64,000 nucleotides of DNA, taken from assembly GCF_002929825.1 (NCBI RefSeq), contig NZ_PJJN01000032.1, positions 1 to 64,000 of the forward strand, in the 5' to 3' direction. A model generated the notes under the pieces. The model was given only the letters and a program-made list of their open reading frames with translations. It had not been told where the DNA came from and made no database searches. Positions within the stretch are counted from its first letter, which is position 1. Every line of letters begins with the position of its first letter. The position numbers and the translations under genes are program-made. Positions 38,964-49,062 of this stretch are shown here, piece after piece. This DNA is from Cryobacterium sp. Y29 (GTDB lineage: Bacteria; Actinomycetota; Actinomycetes; Actinomycetales; Microbacteriaceae).

Positions 38964-40541
38964 CTAGGCGGAAATCCCGGGCATGATGACATATGGAGCG
39001 AAGGATGCTTCGATCTCCGCAGTGACGAAGGCCGTGACATGGGTGCCGGTCTCCACATATTCGGTCGTCTCAATCCGCCCCAGATCGTGCAAAACTGCAA
39101 TGAGATCGCCGCGGTCGTAGGGAATGAGCAGGTCGAGTTCAATCTGCGGCGTCGGCAGCAGGAGCGCTACGGCGGCGAGTACGGTCTCGATGCCCTCACC
39201 GGTGCGGGCCGACACGAACGTTGCTTTCGGCTCGAGGCCGCGCAGAACGAGTCGGTCATCGTCACTGATCAGGTCACTCTTGTTGAAGACGACCAATTCG
39301 GGAATGTCGCGGGCACCGACCTCGGAGATGACGTCGCGCACGGTGGCGAGCTGGGCGACCGGGTCGGGGTGCGAGCCGTCAACGACGTGCACGATGACGT
39401 CGGCGTCGGCGACTTCTTCAAGGGTTGAGCGAAATGCTTCGACGAGTTGGTGCGGGAGGTTGCGCACAAAGCCGACTGTGTCGGTGAGGGTATAGAGGCG
39501 TCCGTCGAGGGTCGTCGACTTACGCACGGTGGCGTCGAGGGTCGCGAACAGGGAGTTTTCAACGAGTACTCCGGCCTTGGTGATCCGGTTGAGCAGGCTG
39601 GACTTGCCGGCGTTGGTGTAGCCGACGATGGCGACGGAGGGAACAGCGTTGCGCTTGCGGTTGGCGCGTTTGGCTTCCCGGGCCGGCTTCATCTCGACCA
39701 TCTGCTTGCGCAGTTTGGACATGCGGGTGTGGATACGGCGACGGTCGAGTTCGATCTTGGTTTCACCGGGGCCACGCGACCCCATTCCGGCTCCGGCGCC
39801 ACCGACCTGGCCGCCGGCCTGGCGGGACATCGAGTCACCCCAACCACGCAGGCGGGGCAGCATGTAGGCCATCTGGGCGAGTTCCACCTGCGCCTTGCCT
39901 TCGCGACTCTTGGCATGCTGGCTGAAAATGTCGAGAATCACGGCTGTACGGTCGATGACCTTGACCTTGACGACGTCTTCGAGGGCACGCCGTTGGCTGG
40001 GCGCGAGTTCGGTGTCGGCGATAACCGTATCGGCGCCGAGCGCCTTCACAATGTCGGCGACTTCCTGGGCCTTGCCCTTACCGAGGTAGGTGCTCGGATC
40101 GGGGGTGGCGCGGCGCTGGAGTAAGCCGTCGAGCACGGTCGCCCCGGCGGTTTCTGCGAGGGCGGCCAGTTCGCGCATGGAGTTTTCTGCGTCGTCGACG
40201 GTGCCGTGTGTGTAGACGCCCACCAGCACAACGTTTTCCAGGCGGATCTGGCGGTATTCGACCTCGGTGACGTCTTCGAGCTCGGTGGACAGTCCCCCGA
40301 CTCGGCGCAGGGCGTTGCGGTCGGCACGTTCGGACTGGTCACCGTCGTGGTCACTGCCGTCGTATGCGCCGGAGGACTGCGCTTGGAGGGCCTGGGCTGA
40401 CCCACTCCGGAACAGTGAGTAACCGCTAGCTTTGCTGTCAGCGCTCGCTAACACTCGCGCCACAACATCGTTTGGGTCGAGAGATTCTGCGCTTGGGTTT
40501 TCTACCGTGTCGTTGCCCGAGGGCGCCGTTGGATCATTCAT
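38964..40541 (-). CDS. hflX: GTPase HflX
   Basis: Ribosome-splitting GTPase of the Obg-HflX group. 525 residues from the ATG at 40541 (AAGG nearby); a longer frame to 40706 overlaps the divergent methyltransferase and is unlikely. An actinobacterial N-terminal extension precedes the HflX domain (YLGKGKAQEVADIVKALGADTVIADTELAPSQRR). A glycine-rich linker follows (AGGQVGGAGAGMGSRGPGETKIELDRRRI). The G domain has GYTNAGKSSL (G1), DTVGFVRNLPH (G3) and NKSDL (G4). Confidence 0.94.
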   Translation of the reverse strand: MNDPTAPSGNDTVENPSAESLDPNDVVARVLASADSKASGYSLFRSGSAQALQAQSSGAYDGSDHDGDQSERADRNALRRVGGLSTELEDVTEVEYRQIRLENVVLVGVYTHGTVDDAENSMRELAALAETAGATVLDGLLQRRATPDPSTYLGKGKAQEVADIVKALGADTVIADTELAPSQRRALEDVVKVKVIDRTAVILDIFSQHAKSREGKAQVELAQMAYMLPRLRGWGDSMSRQAGGQVGGAGAGMGSRGPGETKIELDRRRIHTRMSKLRKQMVEMKPAREAKRANRKRNAVPSVAIVGYTNAGKSSLLNRITKAGVLVENSLFATLDATVRKSTTLDGRLYTLTDTVGFVRNLPHQLVEAFRSTLEEVADADVIVHVVDGSHPDPVAQLATVRDVISEVGARDIPELVVFNKSDLISDDDRLVLRGLEPKATFVSARTGEGIETVLAAVALLLPTPQIELDLLIPYDRGDLIAVLHDLGRIETTEYVETGTHVTAFVTAEIEASFAPYVIMPGISA

Positions 40542-40580
40542 CCCATTAACCTTAGTTGAACGAAGTTGAAAGGTTCTCTT

Positions 40581-41189
40581 ATGTCGTCCGACCACTATTT
40601 TTCCCCGGCGCCTGGCACCGTATTGAAAACTCGCCAGATCACCGTGCACATACACGGGCAGGATCGGCTCCTGACGACGGCCAACTCGGTGTTCAGCCCG
40701 GCCCATATCGACACCGGCACCGAGGTTTTACTCAAGTACGCCCCCGAGCCACCACTGACCGGCCACTTTCTCGATCTCGGCTGCGGCTGGGGGCCCATCG
40801 CGCTGCACCTTGCCCTCGCCTCCCCCGACGCAACTATCTGGGCCGTTGACGTCAACGAGCGTGCTCTCGACCTCGTGCGCACCAACGCGGCCGCCCTCGG
40901 CCTGACCAACATCAGGCCCGTGCTCGCCGCCGACGTACCGATAGACATATCGTTTCGCACGATCTGGTCGAACCCGCCCATTCGCGTCGGCAAGGACGAA
41001 CTGCACGGGCTCATGCTGACCTGGCTGCCTCGTCTCGAACCGAAAGCGGATGCCTGGCTCGTCATCCAGCGCAACCTCGGTTCAGACTCCCTCCAGCGTT
41101 GGCTCGCAGCAGAACTGCCGTCGCACTTCGATACCACCCGCGAGGCCATCAGCAAGGGCTTTCGAGTGCTTCAGGTGCACCGCGACTAA
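40581..41189 (+). CDS. RsmC-like class I methyltransferase
   Basis: 202 residues from ATG 40581. SAM-binding motif I is [11 protein letters not shown] (64-74). The catalytic block is SNPPIR (130-135), the form typical of RsmC/RlmG-type rRNA guanine-N2 methyltransferases; only the catalytic half is present. Such single-domain proteins are common in actinobacteria and are assigned to rRNA or, less surely, other substrates. Its stop overlaps the stop of convergent dapF. Confidence 0.85.
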   Translation: MSSDHYFSPAPGTVLKTRQITVHIHGQDRLLTTANSVFSPAHIDTGTEVLLKYAPEPPLTGHFLDLGCGWGPIALHLALASPDATIWAVDVNERALDLVRTNAAALGLTNIRPVLAADVPIDISFRTIWSNPPIRVGKDELHGLMLTWLPRLEPKADAWLVIQRNLGSDSLQRWLAAELPSHFDTTREAISKGFRVLQVHRD

Positions 41190-42067
41190 CCCAGGTTCAA
41201 GACCCCGTCGAAGACAAGCTCCGCTGGCCCGGACAGCGACACATGCTCTCCGTCTTCCGCCGGAAACATCCGCACCCCGAGTACCCCACCGGGTACCTCC
41301 ACTCGCCACTGGTGCGGCGCCGACTTACCGGCCCAGTGCCGAGTGGCCAAAGCGGCCGCCACTGCACCGGTGCCGCAGGACAGCGTCTCGCCGCTGCCGC
41401 GTTCATGCACCCGCATGCGAAACCGGCCGACGCCGTTAACGACCAGCGGGTCGTTCGGCACCACGAATTCGATGTTCACCCCACCAGCAGGTTCGGGATC
41501 CAGCTGGGGAATAAAGGTGAGATCGGCGGCATCGAGTTCGTCATCGTCGGCGAGAGCGACAACCGTGTGGGGGTTGCCGACGTTGATGCCAAGCCCCGGA
41601 CGCGCTACCGGCAAGTTTTTGGTGCGCACGAGCGCTTCGGTCCCGTCGAGCTTCCACCGTCCGAGGTCGACCTGAAAACCGGACGCGTTGCGCTGCACGT
41701 CGCGCACACCGCCGCGGGTGCCGATGGTGAGGGTGTCGCCGGGGTGCAGCTCGGCAAGGTTGTTCTCAATGAGGAATTTGGCATAGACCCGAATGCCATT
41801 GCCGCACATTTCCGAGACGGTCCCGTCCGCGTTCCAGTAATCCATGAACCACTCGGCAGCGTCGTCCTCGGCGAGGGCGGCCGCGCCGTCTGGCAGATTC
41901 TTACTGCGCACCGCGCGGATCACGCCGTCGGCGCCAACGCCGAACTTGCGGTCGCACACGGCGCGAATCTGCGCCGGGGTCAGCTCCGACGTGCCGTCGG
42001 GATCGGCGAACAGCACAAAGTCGTTGCCCGTGCCCTGGCCCTTGGTGAAGTTCAAAGTCATGCCCAT
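41186..42067 (-). CDS. dapF: Diaminopimelate epimerase
   Basis: Converts LL- to meso-diaminopimelate for lysine and peptidoglycan. 293 residues, starting at 42067 or at the second ATG two codons on. The two catalytic cysteines are C88 in SEMCGNGIR and C231 in [22 protein letters not shown] is the conserved N-terminus. It follows miaA closely. Confidence 0.95.
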   Translation of the reverse strand: MGMTLNFTKGQGTGNDFVLFADPDGTSELTPAQIRAVCDRKFGVGADGVIRAVRSKNLPDGAAALAEDDAAEWFMDYWNADGTVSEMCGNGIRVYAKFLIENNLAELHPGDTLTIGTRGGVRDVQRNASGFQVDLGRWKLDGTEALVRTKNLPVARPGLGINVGNPHTVVALADDDELDAADLTFIPQLDPEPAGGVNIEFVVPNDPLVVNGVGRFRMRVHERGSGETLSCGTGAVAAALATRHWAGKSAPHQWRVEVPGGVLGVRMFPAEDGEHVSLSGPAELVFDGVLNLG

Positions 42068-42076
42068 GCTGTTAGT

Positions 42077-43096
42077 TTACGGGGCGGCCGCTGGGTGCAT
42101 TCCCGAACCGGCGCACGCTGTCGCTGGTGAGGGCGAGCTGGGTGCACTACCCCGATCGACGTGCGCGAGCGCGTCGTCGATCCGGTTAGACGAATCAGAC
42201 TCCATCCAATGGGTGTGCGCATAGCGTTTGAACCAGCTCACCTGCCGGCGAGCGTAACGGCGGGTCAGCTGTTGGGTAGCTTCGATCGCGTCGTCTTGAC
42301 TGAGCGTGCCGTGCACCTGGCCGAGGGCCTGGGCATAGCCGATCGCACGGCTCGCCGTGACGCCTCTTTCGATGCCGACCGAGAGCAGGCCGCGAGCTTC
42401 ATCGACGATGCCGCTTCTCCACATCTGCTGTACCCGGGCATCGAGCCGAGGAGTGAGCTGCTCGCGCGGGGTGCGCAGTCCGATCAGCACGCTGGGCTGC
42501 CAGTACACCGGCTCCGCGGGCAGGGCGGCCACGTGCGGTGCGCCGGTCAGTTCGACGATCTCCAAAGCGCGCACCAGACGGCGTCCGTTGCTCGGGCCGA
42601 TCCGCGAAGCGGCCTGCGAGTCCACGGCCTGCAGGCGGGTATACATCAGGCCCGGTCCGCCCGCCAGTAGTTCGGCTTCGAGCTGGGCCCGCAACACCGG
42701 ATCGGTACCGGGAAACTGAAAGTCAAAGACGACCGCGGAAACGTAGAGGCCGGAGCCGCCGACCAGGATCGGTACCGCCCCGCGCGCGACGATTTCGTTG
42801 ATGGCCGTGCGGGCATCCGTTTGGTAGTTGCTGACGGTAGCCTCATCGGTCACGTCGAGCACGTCGAGCAGGTGGTGCGGAATACCGCGACGCTCGGAAC
42901 GCGATAATTTGGCGGTACCGATGTCCATTCCGCGATACAGCTGCATGGCATCGGCATTGACGATTTCGGCCGACTGGCCGCGTTCAACCAACCGTTCAGC
43001 CAGGGCGAGGGACAACTCAGACTTGCCGGTACCGGTCGAGCCGATGATTGCGATCAATACGGCTGGTTCAGCTGTCACCGCTGGTGCAGGCGACAA
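42077..43096 (-). CDS. miaA: tRNA dimethylallyltransferase
   Basis: 339 residues. The P-loop GSTGTGKS is at 19-26, then [20 protein letters not shown] and PHHLLDVLD. Later [13 protein letters not shown] and [17 protein letters not shown] are family blocks. It adds a dimethylallyl group to A37 of tRNAs that read U-starting codons. MiaB, encoded just upstream (gap 4 bases), then adds the methylthio group. Confidence 0.95.
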   Translation of the reverse strand: MSPAPAVTAEPAVLIAIIGSTGTGKSELSLALAERLVERGQSAEIVNADAMQLYRGMDIGTAKLSRSERRGIPHHLLDVLDVTDEATVSNYQTDARTAINEIVARGAVPILVGGSGLYVSAVVFDFQFPGTDPVLRAQLEAELLAGGPGLMYTRLQAVDSQAASRIGPSNGRRLVRALEIVELTGAPHVAALPAEPVYWQPSVLIGLRTPREQLTPRLDARVQQMWRSGIVDEARGLLSVGIERGVTASRAIGYAQALGQVHGTLSQDDAIEATQQLTRRYARRQVSWFKRYAHTHWMESDSSNRIDDALAHVDRGSAPSSPSPATACAGSGMHPAAAP

Positions 43097-43100
43097 ACTT

Positions 43101-44708
43101 CTATCGCTCGTCGTCGTTCACGTTGTAGATGGGAATCGTGGTGGAGCCGCTCTCAAGTCGGAGTCCGATGGTCGGCAGGCCCAGAGAAACCGGTCCGGCA
43201 CCGCCGGTGCCACCACCACCATGGCTGGGCAATCCGCAGGATTGCGCTTCCAGGCGGTCCCAGGCATCGCCAGCCCGGGTCGAGCGGATGCGCAGCGGCG
43301 CACCGTCGGTCGAGTCGGCGATGAGGTGGAATGGCGCTGCCTGGGTCACGGTGACGGTCACCATGTCGCCGGGACGAGGGCGGGCCGAACCCGCTGGTAC
43401 ATCAAAGTGCACGAGGCGGCTATCGGGGGCACGCCCGCTCAGACGATGGGTATCACTGTCTTTTCGTCCGCTGTTAGCGACGAGCAGTTCCACCTCGCGG
43501 CCGATCAACGTTTGGTTCTCTTCGAGGGAGATGCGTTCCTGCAGAGCCGCGAGGCGCTCGTAGCGGTCCTGAACGACGGCTTTGGGAACCTGGTCGGGCA
43601 TGGTCGCAGCCGGGGTTCCCGGACGAATCGAGTACTGAAAAGTGAACGCCGTGGCGAACCGAGCCAGCTCGACGACCCGCAGGGTCTCCTGAAAGTCTTC
43701 TTCGGTTTCGCCGGGGAAGCCAACGATGATGTCGGTGCTGATGGCGGCATTCGGCATCTGGGCGCGCACCCGATCGAGGATCCCAAGGAACTTCGCTCCG
43801 CGGTAGGAGCGCCGCATCGATTTGAGGATGCGATCAGATCCCGACTGCAGCGGCATATGCAGCTGCGGCATGACGGCGGGCGTTTCAGCCATGGCGTCGA
43901 TGACGTCGTCCGTGAACGCGGCGGGGTGCGGGCTGGTAAAGCGGATGCGCTCCAGCCCCTCGATTTTACCGGCCGCGCGCAGTAGTTTGCCGAAAGCAAG
44001 ACGGTCACCGAACTCAACCCCGTAGGAGTTGACGTTCTGCCCCAGAAGGGTGACCTCGATAGCGCCGTCGTCGACGAGCGACTGAATTTCGGCGAGAATC
44101 TCACCCGGACGGCGGTCTTTCTCCTTGCCGCGCAGGGCCGGAACGATGCAAAACGTGCAGGTATTGTTGCAGCCGACCGAAATGGATACCCAACCGCTAT
44201 AGCTGGAGTCGCGTTTTGTGGGCAGGGTCGAGGGGAAGGTCTCGAGGGACTCCAGAATTTCGAGCTGGGCCTCGCCGTTGTGGCGCGCTCGCTCGAGCAG
44301 GCTGGGTAGGGAACCCATGTTGTGGGTGCCAAAGACAACGTCGACCCACGGTGCCTTCTCAAGGATGGTGGTCTTGTCTTTTTGGGCGAGACAACCGCCA
44401 ACGGCGATCTGCATGCCAGCGTGCTTGCGCTTGACCGAGGCGAGGTAGCCCAGGTTGCCATAGAGCTTATTGTCGGCGTTCTCACGCACCGCGCACGTGT
44501 TGATCACGACGATGTCAGCTTCGCCACCGTTGGCGGAGACGTAGCCGGCCGCCTCGAGCGAGCCGCTGAGCCGTTCGGAGTCGTGCACGTTCATCTGGCA
44601 GCCGAAGGTGCGCACCTCGTAGGTGCGGGCCTGCCCTGAATCGTCGATCGCGGCTGCCGAGGGGGCGATCACGGTGCGGCGGGCTAGTTCGGGGGCGACA
44701 ATACTCAT
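43101..44708 (-). CDS. miaB: tRNA-2-methylthio-N6-dimethylallyladenosine synthase
   Basis: 535 residues. The N-terminal domain has three cysteines for one Fe-S cluster: C37, C72 and C106. The radical SAM motif is C180-NNT-C184-TF-C187. A TRAM domain follows ([14 protein letters not shown] ... [15 protein letters not shown]). A C-terminal extension with a glycine-rich stretch ([11 protein letters not shown]) is present, as in other Microbacteriaceae. It works on the tRNA product of MiaA. Confidence 0.95.
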   Translation of the reverse strand: MSIVAPELARRTVIAPSAAAIDDSGQARTYEVRTFGCQMNVHDSERLSGSLEAAGYVSANGGEADIVVINTCAVRENADNKLYGNLGYLASVKRKHAGMQIAVGGCLAQKDKTTILEKAPWVDVVFGTHNMGSLPSLLERARHNGEAQLEILESLETFPSTLPTKRDSSYSGWVSISVGCNNTCTFCIVPALRGKEKDRRPGEILAEIQSLVDDGAIEVTLLGQNVNSYGVEFGDRLAFGKLLRAAGKIEGLERIRFTSPHPAAFTDDVIDAMAETPAVMPQLHMPLQSGSDRILKSMRRSYRGAKFLGILDRVRAQMPNAAISTDIIVGFPGETEEDFQETLRVVELARFATAFTFQYSIRPGTPAATMPDQVPKAVVQDRYERLAALQERISLEENQTLIGREVELLVANSGRKDSDTHRLSGRAPDSRLVHFDVPAGSARPRPGDMVTVTVTQAAPFHLIADSTDGAPLRIRSTRAGDAWDRLEAQSCGLPSHGGGGTGGAGPVSLGLPTIGLRLESGSTTIPIYNVNDDER

Positions 44709-44781
44709 AGTGACAGTAGTTTACGCGAGCAATTCGGTGTGTGAACCGTGTGCCGGATGGAGTTCTGCATTTGTGACAGTG

Positions 44782-45576
44782 TCAACGGAACCGTACACGG
44801 GAAGCGGCACCGCCGCCGCGGCTATCCATGGCGGCCTTGACCGCGAGACGTACCGCTGACGAGCTGTAGCCCTTACGCATGAGAAAGCCGGTAAGTCTGC
44901 GATCGATAGTCTGGTCGTCGAAGCGTTCCATCTGACCGATGCGCTTGGTGGCGAGCTCGATGGCCCGCTCTGCTTCGTCATCGGGGAGTTCTGCGAGCTT
45001 GTCCATCATGACGCTCGGGTCAAGCTTGCGCCGCCGCATTTCAGCCTCGACGCCGGTACGTCCAAGACCCTTGCGCACGTTATGGCTGTGGATGATCTGA
45101 TCGGCGAGTTTGGTCTCGTCGAGGTAGTTCAACTCGATGAACTTCGCGATGATCTCACTCGCTTCGCCCGAGTCGACACCGGTGGCATTCAGCACCAGCA
45201 GTGCCTCGACCGTCGACAGCGAGCGGCCTCGCAGTCGGTGCAACAGCACTTTTTCGGCACGTTCGCGCTGGTCGAGTGCATCGGCCGAGGCGAAAGCGTC
45301 GTCATCATCGGCGCCTGGCTCTATATCGGCCGTGACAGCGGCAGCCGCGGTGTCAGTCTCAGGTTTGCCGGCAGCTCCCGCTGCCGTTGCCGCTGTAAAC
45401 CTGTCGACCTCGGCCGAATCGTCCAATTCGGTCCCGACCGAATCGACCTCGGCCAGACCGGCCTCGAGGGGTGAGCGACGTTTCATTCCCGGGGCCGCAC
45501 CGTGCAGGTAGGTCACGGGAGCCAATCCGGCGTCTGTGCGTTCTGCTGCGTCATCCTGCGGTTCGAAGCGAACCAT
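44782..45576 (-). CDS. recX: Regulatory protein RecX
   Basis: 264 residues. The first 100 are acidic, alanine-rich and poorly conserved. The RecX three-helix repeats follow: AEKVLLHRLRGRSLSTVEALLVL, LNYLDETKLADQIIHSHNVRKGLGRTGVEAEMRRRKLD, and a C-terminal repeat DDQTIDRRLTGFLMRKGYSSSAVRLAVKAAM. It modulates RecA filaments. It lies 62 bases after recA, probably in one transcript. Confidence 0.92.
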   Translation of the reverse strand: MVRFEPQDDAAERTDAGLAPVTYLHGAAPGMKRRSPLEAGLAEVDSVGTELDDSAEVDRFTAATAAGAAGKPETDTAAAAVTADIEPGADDDDAFASADALDQRERAEKVLLHRLRGRSLSTVEALLVLNATGVDSGEASEIIAKFIELNYLDETKLADQIIHSHNVRKGLGRTGVEAEMRRRKLDPSVMMDKLAELPDDEAERAIELATKRIGQMERFDDQTIDRRLTGFLMRKGYSSSAVRLAVKAAMDSRGGGAASRVRFR

Positions 45577-45638
45577 ACCCGTGACCTGCCTTTCGGTGTT
45601 CGTTTAGTGCGGTGCCTTGCTCGTGCTATGTCGCCGGG

Positions 45639-46784
45639 TTATGCGATCTTGCGAGCGGGCGGGGCCTTGGTGGCGACCGGGCCACCGGCGAGCAGAGCCG
45701 CGGCATCCGCTTCGGCCTTGGCCTTGGTTTCGGCCTCCAGCACGATCGCGGCTGCGGCCTTTTCGGCGGCCTTGGCTGCGATTCCTTCGGGGCCGATACC
45801 AAGCTTGATCAGGATCTTGCGTTCGATTTCGTTGGCCATATCGGGGTTCTTGAGGAGAAAGTTGCGCGAGTTCTCTTTGCCCTGGCCGAGTTGGTCGCCG
45901 TCGTAGGTGTACCAGGCGCCGGACTTTTTGACGATGCCCTGGTCAACACCAAAGTCGATCAGACTGCCCTCGCGGGAAATACCGACGCCGTAGATGATGT
46001 CGAACTCGGCCTGTTTGAAGGGCGGTGCCATCTTGTTTTTGACGACCTTCACCCTGGTGCGGTTACCGATGGCGTCGGTGCCATCTTTCAGGGTTTCAAT
46101 GCGCCGTATGTCGAGGCGCACCGAGGCGTAGAACTTGAGTGCCTTACCGCCCGAGGTTGTCTCGGGGCTGCCGAAGAACACACCGATCTTCTCACGCAAC
46201 TGGTTGATGAAGATCATGGTCGTGTTGGTCTGGCTGAGGCCACCGGTGAGCTTGCGGAGAGCCTGCGACATAAGGCGGGCCTGCAGGCCCACGTGGGAGT
46301 CACCCATCTCGCCCTCAATCTCGGCGCGCGGCACGAGGGCAGCCACGGAGTCGACGACGATCAGGTCGATGGAACCGCTTCGCACGAGCATGTCGGCAAT
46401 TTCCAGGGCCTGCTCACCGGTGTCGGGCTGGGACACGAGGAGGGCGTCGATATCGACGCCGAGCTTTTTGGCGTATTCCGGGTCGAGGGCGTGCTCGGCG
46501 TCGATGAAGGCGGCGATGCCACCGTTCTTCTGCGCGTTCGCGATGGCGTGCAGTGTGAGCGTGGTCTTGCCCGAAGACTCCGGGCCGTAGATTTCTACGA
46601 TGCGCCCGCGCGGCAGTCCGCCGACGCCGAGTGCGACGTCCAGAGCGATCGACCCAGTAGAAATGGTCTCAACGGGGGCGCGATCGTCGCTGCCGAGACG
46701 CATGACCGAGCCCTTGCCGAACTGACGGTCGATTTGCGCGAGTGCGGTTTCGAGAGCTTTTTCGCGGTTAGCTTGTGATGCCAT
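45639..46784 (-). CDS. recA: Recombinase RecA
   Basis: 381 residues with no intein. Walker A is GPESSGKT (67-74). Walker B is in [16 protein letters not shown], and [19 protein letters not shown] is loop L2. The C-terminal tail is alanine/lysine-rich. A good ribosome site, AAGGAGATAACGACC, precedes the ATG. An SOS-box-like site lies about 245 bases upstream. The product drives recombination and LexA self-cleavage. Confidence 0.97.
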   Translation of the reverse strand: MASQANREKALETALAQIDRQFGKGSVMRLGSDDRAPVETISTGSIALDVALGVGGLPRGRIVEIYGPESSGKTTLTLHAIANAQKNGGIAAFIDAEHALDPEYAKKLGVDIDALLVSQPDTGEQALEIADMLVRSGSIDLIVVDSVAALVPRAEIEGEMGDSHVGLQARLMSQALRKLTGGLSQTNTTMIFINQLREKIGVFFGSPETTSGGKALKFYASVRLDIRRIETLKDGTDAIGNRTRVKVVKNKMAPPFKQAEFDIIYGVGISREGSLIDFGVDQGIVKKSGAWYTYDGDQLGQGKENSRNFLLKNPDMANEIERKILIKLGIGPEGIAAKAAEKAAAAIVLEAETKAKAEADAAALLAGGPVATKAPPARKIA

Positions 46785-47013
46785 GGTCGTTATCTCCTTG
46801 GGGTCTGCACTGTCGCCGGCTGTGAACGGCGCTGCGGGTGTGCATAGTGGCGCCTATAGGCTGTCGGCGCACCCACCGCGAGAGCTCCGATGCGTGTTTT
46901 GACAAGGCAATTGCTGACGTTCTCTGACAGATTCGACTGTACGCCGCACCCCCGACACTGGCCGGGCGCACGATCAAACGGTGCAGAATTTGTCAAGGAG
47001 TCTGCTGTGGAGG
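46785..47013 (-). promoter_or_regulatory. Long upstream region of recA
   Basis: The 322 bases between the recA start and the DUF3046 stop (46785-47106) hold no convincing gene. This part would be a leader of about 220 bases if recA is transcribed from 47014-47040. It includes the palindrome GCCTATAGGC (46852-46861) and a TTGACA on the minus strand near 46999-46994 that lacks a clear -10. Confidence 0.4.
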
Positions 47014-47040
47014 AGTCTACCAATACCGAACAGATATTCG
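47014..47040 (-). promoter_or_regulatory. SOS box and candidate promoter of recA
   Basis: CGAACAGATATTCG (47027-47040) matches the actinobacterial LexA consensus CGAAC-N4-GTTCG at nine of ten positions. On the minus strand TAGACT (47019-47014) could be the -10, placing the box over the -35 region. This makes recA a likely LexA target together with lexA and the LysM gene. Confidence 0.65.
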
Positions 47041-47106
47041 AGCATTGCCGCGAATCCTTTGCGGCGTGTCGAAGTGTCGCCCTAACGGAAGAAAGTCTCG
47101 ACCGCG

Positions 47107-47331
47107 CTACGGGCGGGGAGCCGGGACGCCGGCGCCGTACCAGCGACTGCGGGGCACGTCGACCTCGGCGCACAGGGCCAGCCAGACATCGCGAGCGGGA
47201 ACACCGGCCGTGAGGGCTTGATCGGCGGTTCGACCGCCGAGCGGGTTGAGCACGAGGTCGCGCGTGAGGACACGCCCATAGGCGTCGCCGAACTCTTCTT
47301 TCATCGCGGTACGAAATTCGCTCAGTCGCAC
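47107..47331 (-). CDS. DUF3046 family protein
   Basis: 74 residues from GTG 47331, with GAAGGAGTGTT before it. MRLSEFRTAMKEEFGDAYGRVLTRDLVLNPLGGRT and ARDVWLALCAEVDVPRSRW match the small DUF3046 proteins found upstream of recA across actinobacteria. Function is unknown; the fixed place beside recA is the only clue. Confidence 0.85.
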   Translation of the reverse strand: MRLSEFRTAMKEEFGDAYGRVLTRDLVLNPLGGRTADQALTAGVPARDVWLALCAEVDVPRSRWYGAGVPAPRP

Positions 47332-47376
47332 AACACTCCTTCAGTCTGTCACTACCTGACAGTCGCTCCCGAAATG

Positions 47377-47413
47377 AAAACCACCGCCGATAGACAACAT
47401 CGGCGGTGGTTTT
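47377..47413. terminator. Intrinsic terminator after clgR
   Basis: AAAACCACCGCCGAT (47377-47391) pairs perfectly with ATCGGCGGTGGTTTT (47399-47413) across a seven-base loop. On the minus strand it follows the clgR stop by about 40 bases and ends in a T-rich run. It also separates clgR from DUF3046. Confidence 0.9.
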
Positions 47414-47454
47414 GGTGATTTTTGTTATAAATCCTGCGGCAGTGCCGGTAGTGG

Positions 47455-47763
47455 CTACCGCACCATGAAGTCGGAATCGAACGTCTTGACGAACTCGTCC
47501 GGTACCGTGTCGGGGAACTGATCGATGCCCTCGATAACGGCGAGACGATCACCGACTTCACGCATGATGACCGAGATCGGGGTTTCCAGTGCGTCTGCGA
47601 CAGAAGCAAGAATCTCCGAAGAGGCCTCTTTCTGTCCGCGTTCTACCTCGCTGAGGTAGCCGAGCGCGACGCTGGCTTTGCTTGCGACCTGACGCAGGGT
47701 ACGCCCCTTTTGCAGGCGGAAGTCCCTGAGCACATCGCCGATTTCCTGACGAACAAGAATCAT
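47455..47763 (-). CDS. clgR: Transcriptional regulator ClgR
   Basis: 102 residues of an XRE-type helix-turn-helix protein: EIGDVLRDFRLQKGRTLRQVASKASVALGYLSEVERGQKEASSEILASVADAL. This closely follows ClgR, the activator of clp protease genes in Corynebacterium, Streptomyces and Mycobacterium. Its place near pncC, pgsA and ftsK is the usual actinobacterial one. ClgR is itself a Clp substrate in other species. The GGAACCTCC-type ribosome site (AAGGAGGTTCCG on its strand) is strong. Confidence 0.92.
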   Translation of the reverse strand: MILVRQEIGDVLRDFRLQKGRTLRQVASKASVALGYLSEVERGQKEASSEILASVADALETPISVIMREVGDRLAVIEGIDQFPDTVPDEFVKTFDSDFMVR

Positions 47764-47780
47764 CGGAACCTCCTTCTTAT

Positions 47781-47802
47781 GCCTAATCGTTTAAGGCTTA
47801 TA
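47781..47802 (-). promoter_or_regulatory. Inverted repeat and -10 of clgR
   Basis: GCCTAATCGTTTAAGGC (47781-47797) is an imperfect inverted repeat, and TATAAG (minus strand, 47802-47797) is a likely -10. The repeat lies at the probable transcription start and is a candidate operator, perhaps for autoregulation. Confidence 0.4.
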
Positions 47803-47921
47803 ACCATCGGATTGCGGTGCTGGATGTTTAGAATACTGTATCGATCTGATGTTTTGACACTACCGAGAATCACTGGGCTTTGCTTGTGAATGTCTTCGAT
47901 GTAACCAGCCCGTAACAGTAA

Positions 47922-48473
47922 CTATTCCGGGTCACCCTCCGCTATCAGCGCACGCACAGCATCAATCGCCTGACGGACGGTTTCGGCGCGAATCTCGGCC
48001 CGATCGCCGTTTAGATGCAGCGGCACGGACCAGGAACCGGTGCCTTTTGACAGGCCGATGAACACCGTTCCGGCTGGGTGTCCACCGTCGGGGCCCGGCC
48101 CGGCGACACCCGTCGTCGACACGCCGATATCGGCGCGCACGCCGTTTACCGCGAGCAGGGTACGCACGCCACTCGCCATCTGCTTTGCAACGTCGGCGTG
48201 CACTGGGCCGTGCACGTTGAGCACACTACTGTCGACCTGGAGCAGGTCGCGCTTCACTGCGCTGTCGTAAGCGACCACTCCTCCACGAACCACTTTGGAT
48301 GCGCCGGGGATACGAACGAGTTCGGCCACGAGCAACCCTCCGGTGAGTGATTCGGCGACGGCGATCGTGAAATGACGGGCAGTGAGTTCCGCAATCAGCT
48401 CGGCCGTCGCATCCGCTGCCATCGAATCCGCTGCCATCGAATCCGCTGCCATCGAGTGCACCGCGTCAGGCAA
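47922..48473 (-). CDS. pncC: CinA C-terminal-type nicotinamide-nucleotide amidohydrolase
   Basis: Up to 183 residues. The conserved domain starts after residue 22: FTIAVAESLTGGLLVAELVRIPGASKVVRGGVVAYDSAVKRDLL, then GVSTTGVAGPGPDGGHPAGTVFIGL. This is the CinA C-terminal domain, which deamidates NMN in pyridine nucleotide recycling. The start is unclear: a TTG at 48473 overlaps pgsA by eight bases, and three later ATGs sit 15 bases apart inside a repeat encoding SMAAD. No clear ribosome site decides between them. Confidence 0.88.
   Translation of the reverse strand: MPDAVHSMAADSMAADSMAADATAELIAELTARHFTIAVAESLTGGLLVAELVRIPGASKVVRGGVVAYDSAVKRDLLQVDSSVLNVHGPVHADVAKQMASGVRTLLAVNGVRADIGVSTTGVAGPGPDGGHPAGTVFIGLSKGTGSWSVPLHLNGDRAEIRAETVRQAIDAVRALIAEGDPE
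48406..48450. repeat. 15-bp tandem repeat at the pncC start
   Basis: Three 15-base units at 48406, 48421 and 48436, each ending ATCCGCTGCC. On the pncC strand each unit offers an in-frame ATG and encodes M-A-A-D plus one residue. Loss or gain of a unit would alter the number of possible start codons without a frame change. Confidence 0.88.
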
Positions 48474-49059
48474 GGTTATGCTTTCGCAGGCGCCAGGCGG
48501 AGATCAGGTAGTCAACGCCGGAGACCACGGTGAGTACCAGAGCGATGGTCATGGTGGCCGTGTTGACCCAGTGCACCCATTCGCCGAAGACCAGCCAGAA
48601 CGGCAACAGCGCCAGCGAGATAGCCACGGACTGGGCAATGGTCTTGAGCTTGCCGCCGCGGCTGGCCGGAATGACCCGGTCGCGCAGCATGACGAACCGA
48701 AACACTGTGATGCCGATTTCGCGCACGAGGATGACGATGGTCACCCACCAGGGCAACTCACCGAGGATGGACAGGCAGACCAACGCTCCACCGGTGAGGA
48801 TCTTGTCGGCGATCGGATCCAGAATCTTACCGAGGTCAGTCACCAGATTGTGTCGCCGGGCGATCATGCCGTCGATGCCGTCGGTGGCGATCGCGATGAT
48901 GAACAACACGGCGGCGGCCCAGCGCAGAGCGTCATGGGCACTATTGTCGGCCAGCAGCATCCAGACGAAGACCGGAGCCAGCAGGATGCGCACGACCGTG
49001 ATCAGGTTGGGAACGTTCCAGTTGCTGGGGCGGGAGACGGATTCGTGCGGTAATGCCAT
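48466..49059 (-). CDS. pgsA: CDP-diacylglycerol-glycerol-3-phosphate 3-phosphatidyltransferase
   Basis: 197 residues with about four to five membrane helices. The CDP-alcohol phosphotransferase signature is in DGIDGMIARRHNLVTDLGKILDPIADK, with its spaced aspartates. It makes phosphatidylglycerol phosphate at the membrane. The start is three bases after the ftsK stop and the end overlaps pncC. Confidence 0.94.
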   Translation of the reverse strand: MALPHESVSRPSNWNVPNLITVVRILLAPVFVWMLLADNSAHDALRWAAAVLFIIAIATDGIDGMIARRHNLVTDLGKILDPIADKILTGGALVCLSILGELPWWVTIVILVREIGITVFRFVMLRDRVIPASRGGKLKTIAQSVAISLALLPFWLVFGEWVHWVNTATMTIALVLTVVSGVDYLISAWRLRKHNLA

Positions 49060-49062
49060 GGT

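Noticed and set aside
45639..46784. Intein in recA
   Set aside because: The 381-residue protein is continuous through Walker A and loop L2, with no insertion.
46890..47213. Plus-strand ORF between recA and DUF3046
   Set aside because: It overlaps DUF3046 on the other strand, has no ribosome site and covers the recA SOS box.
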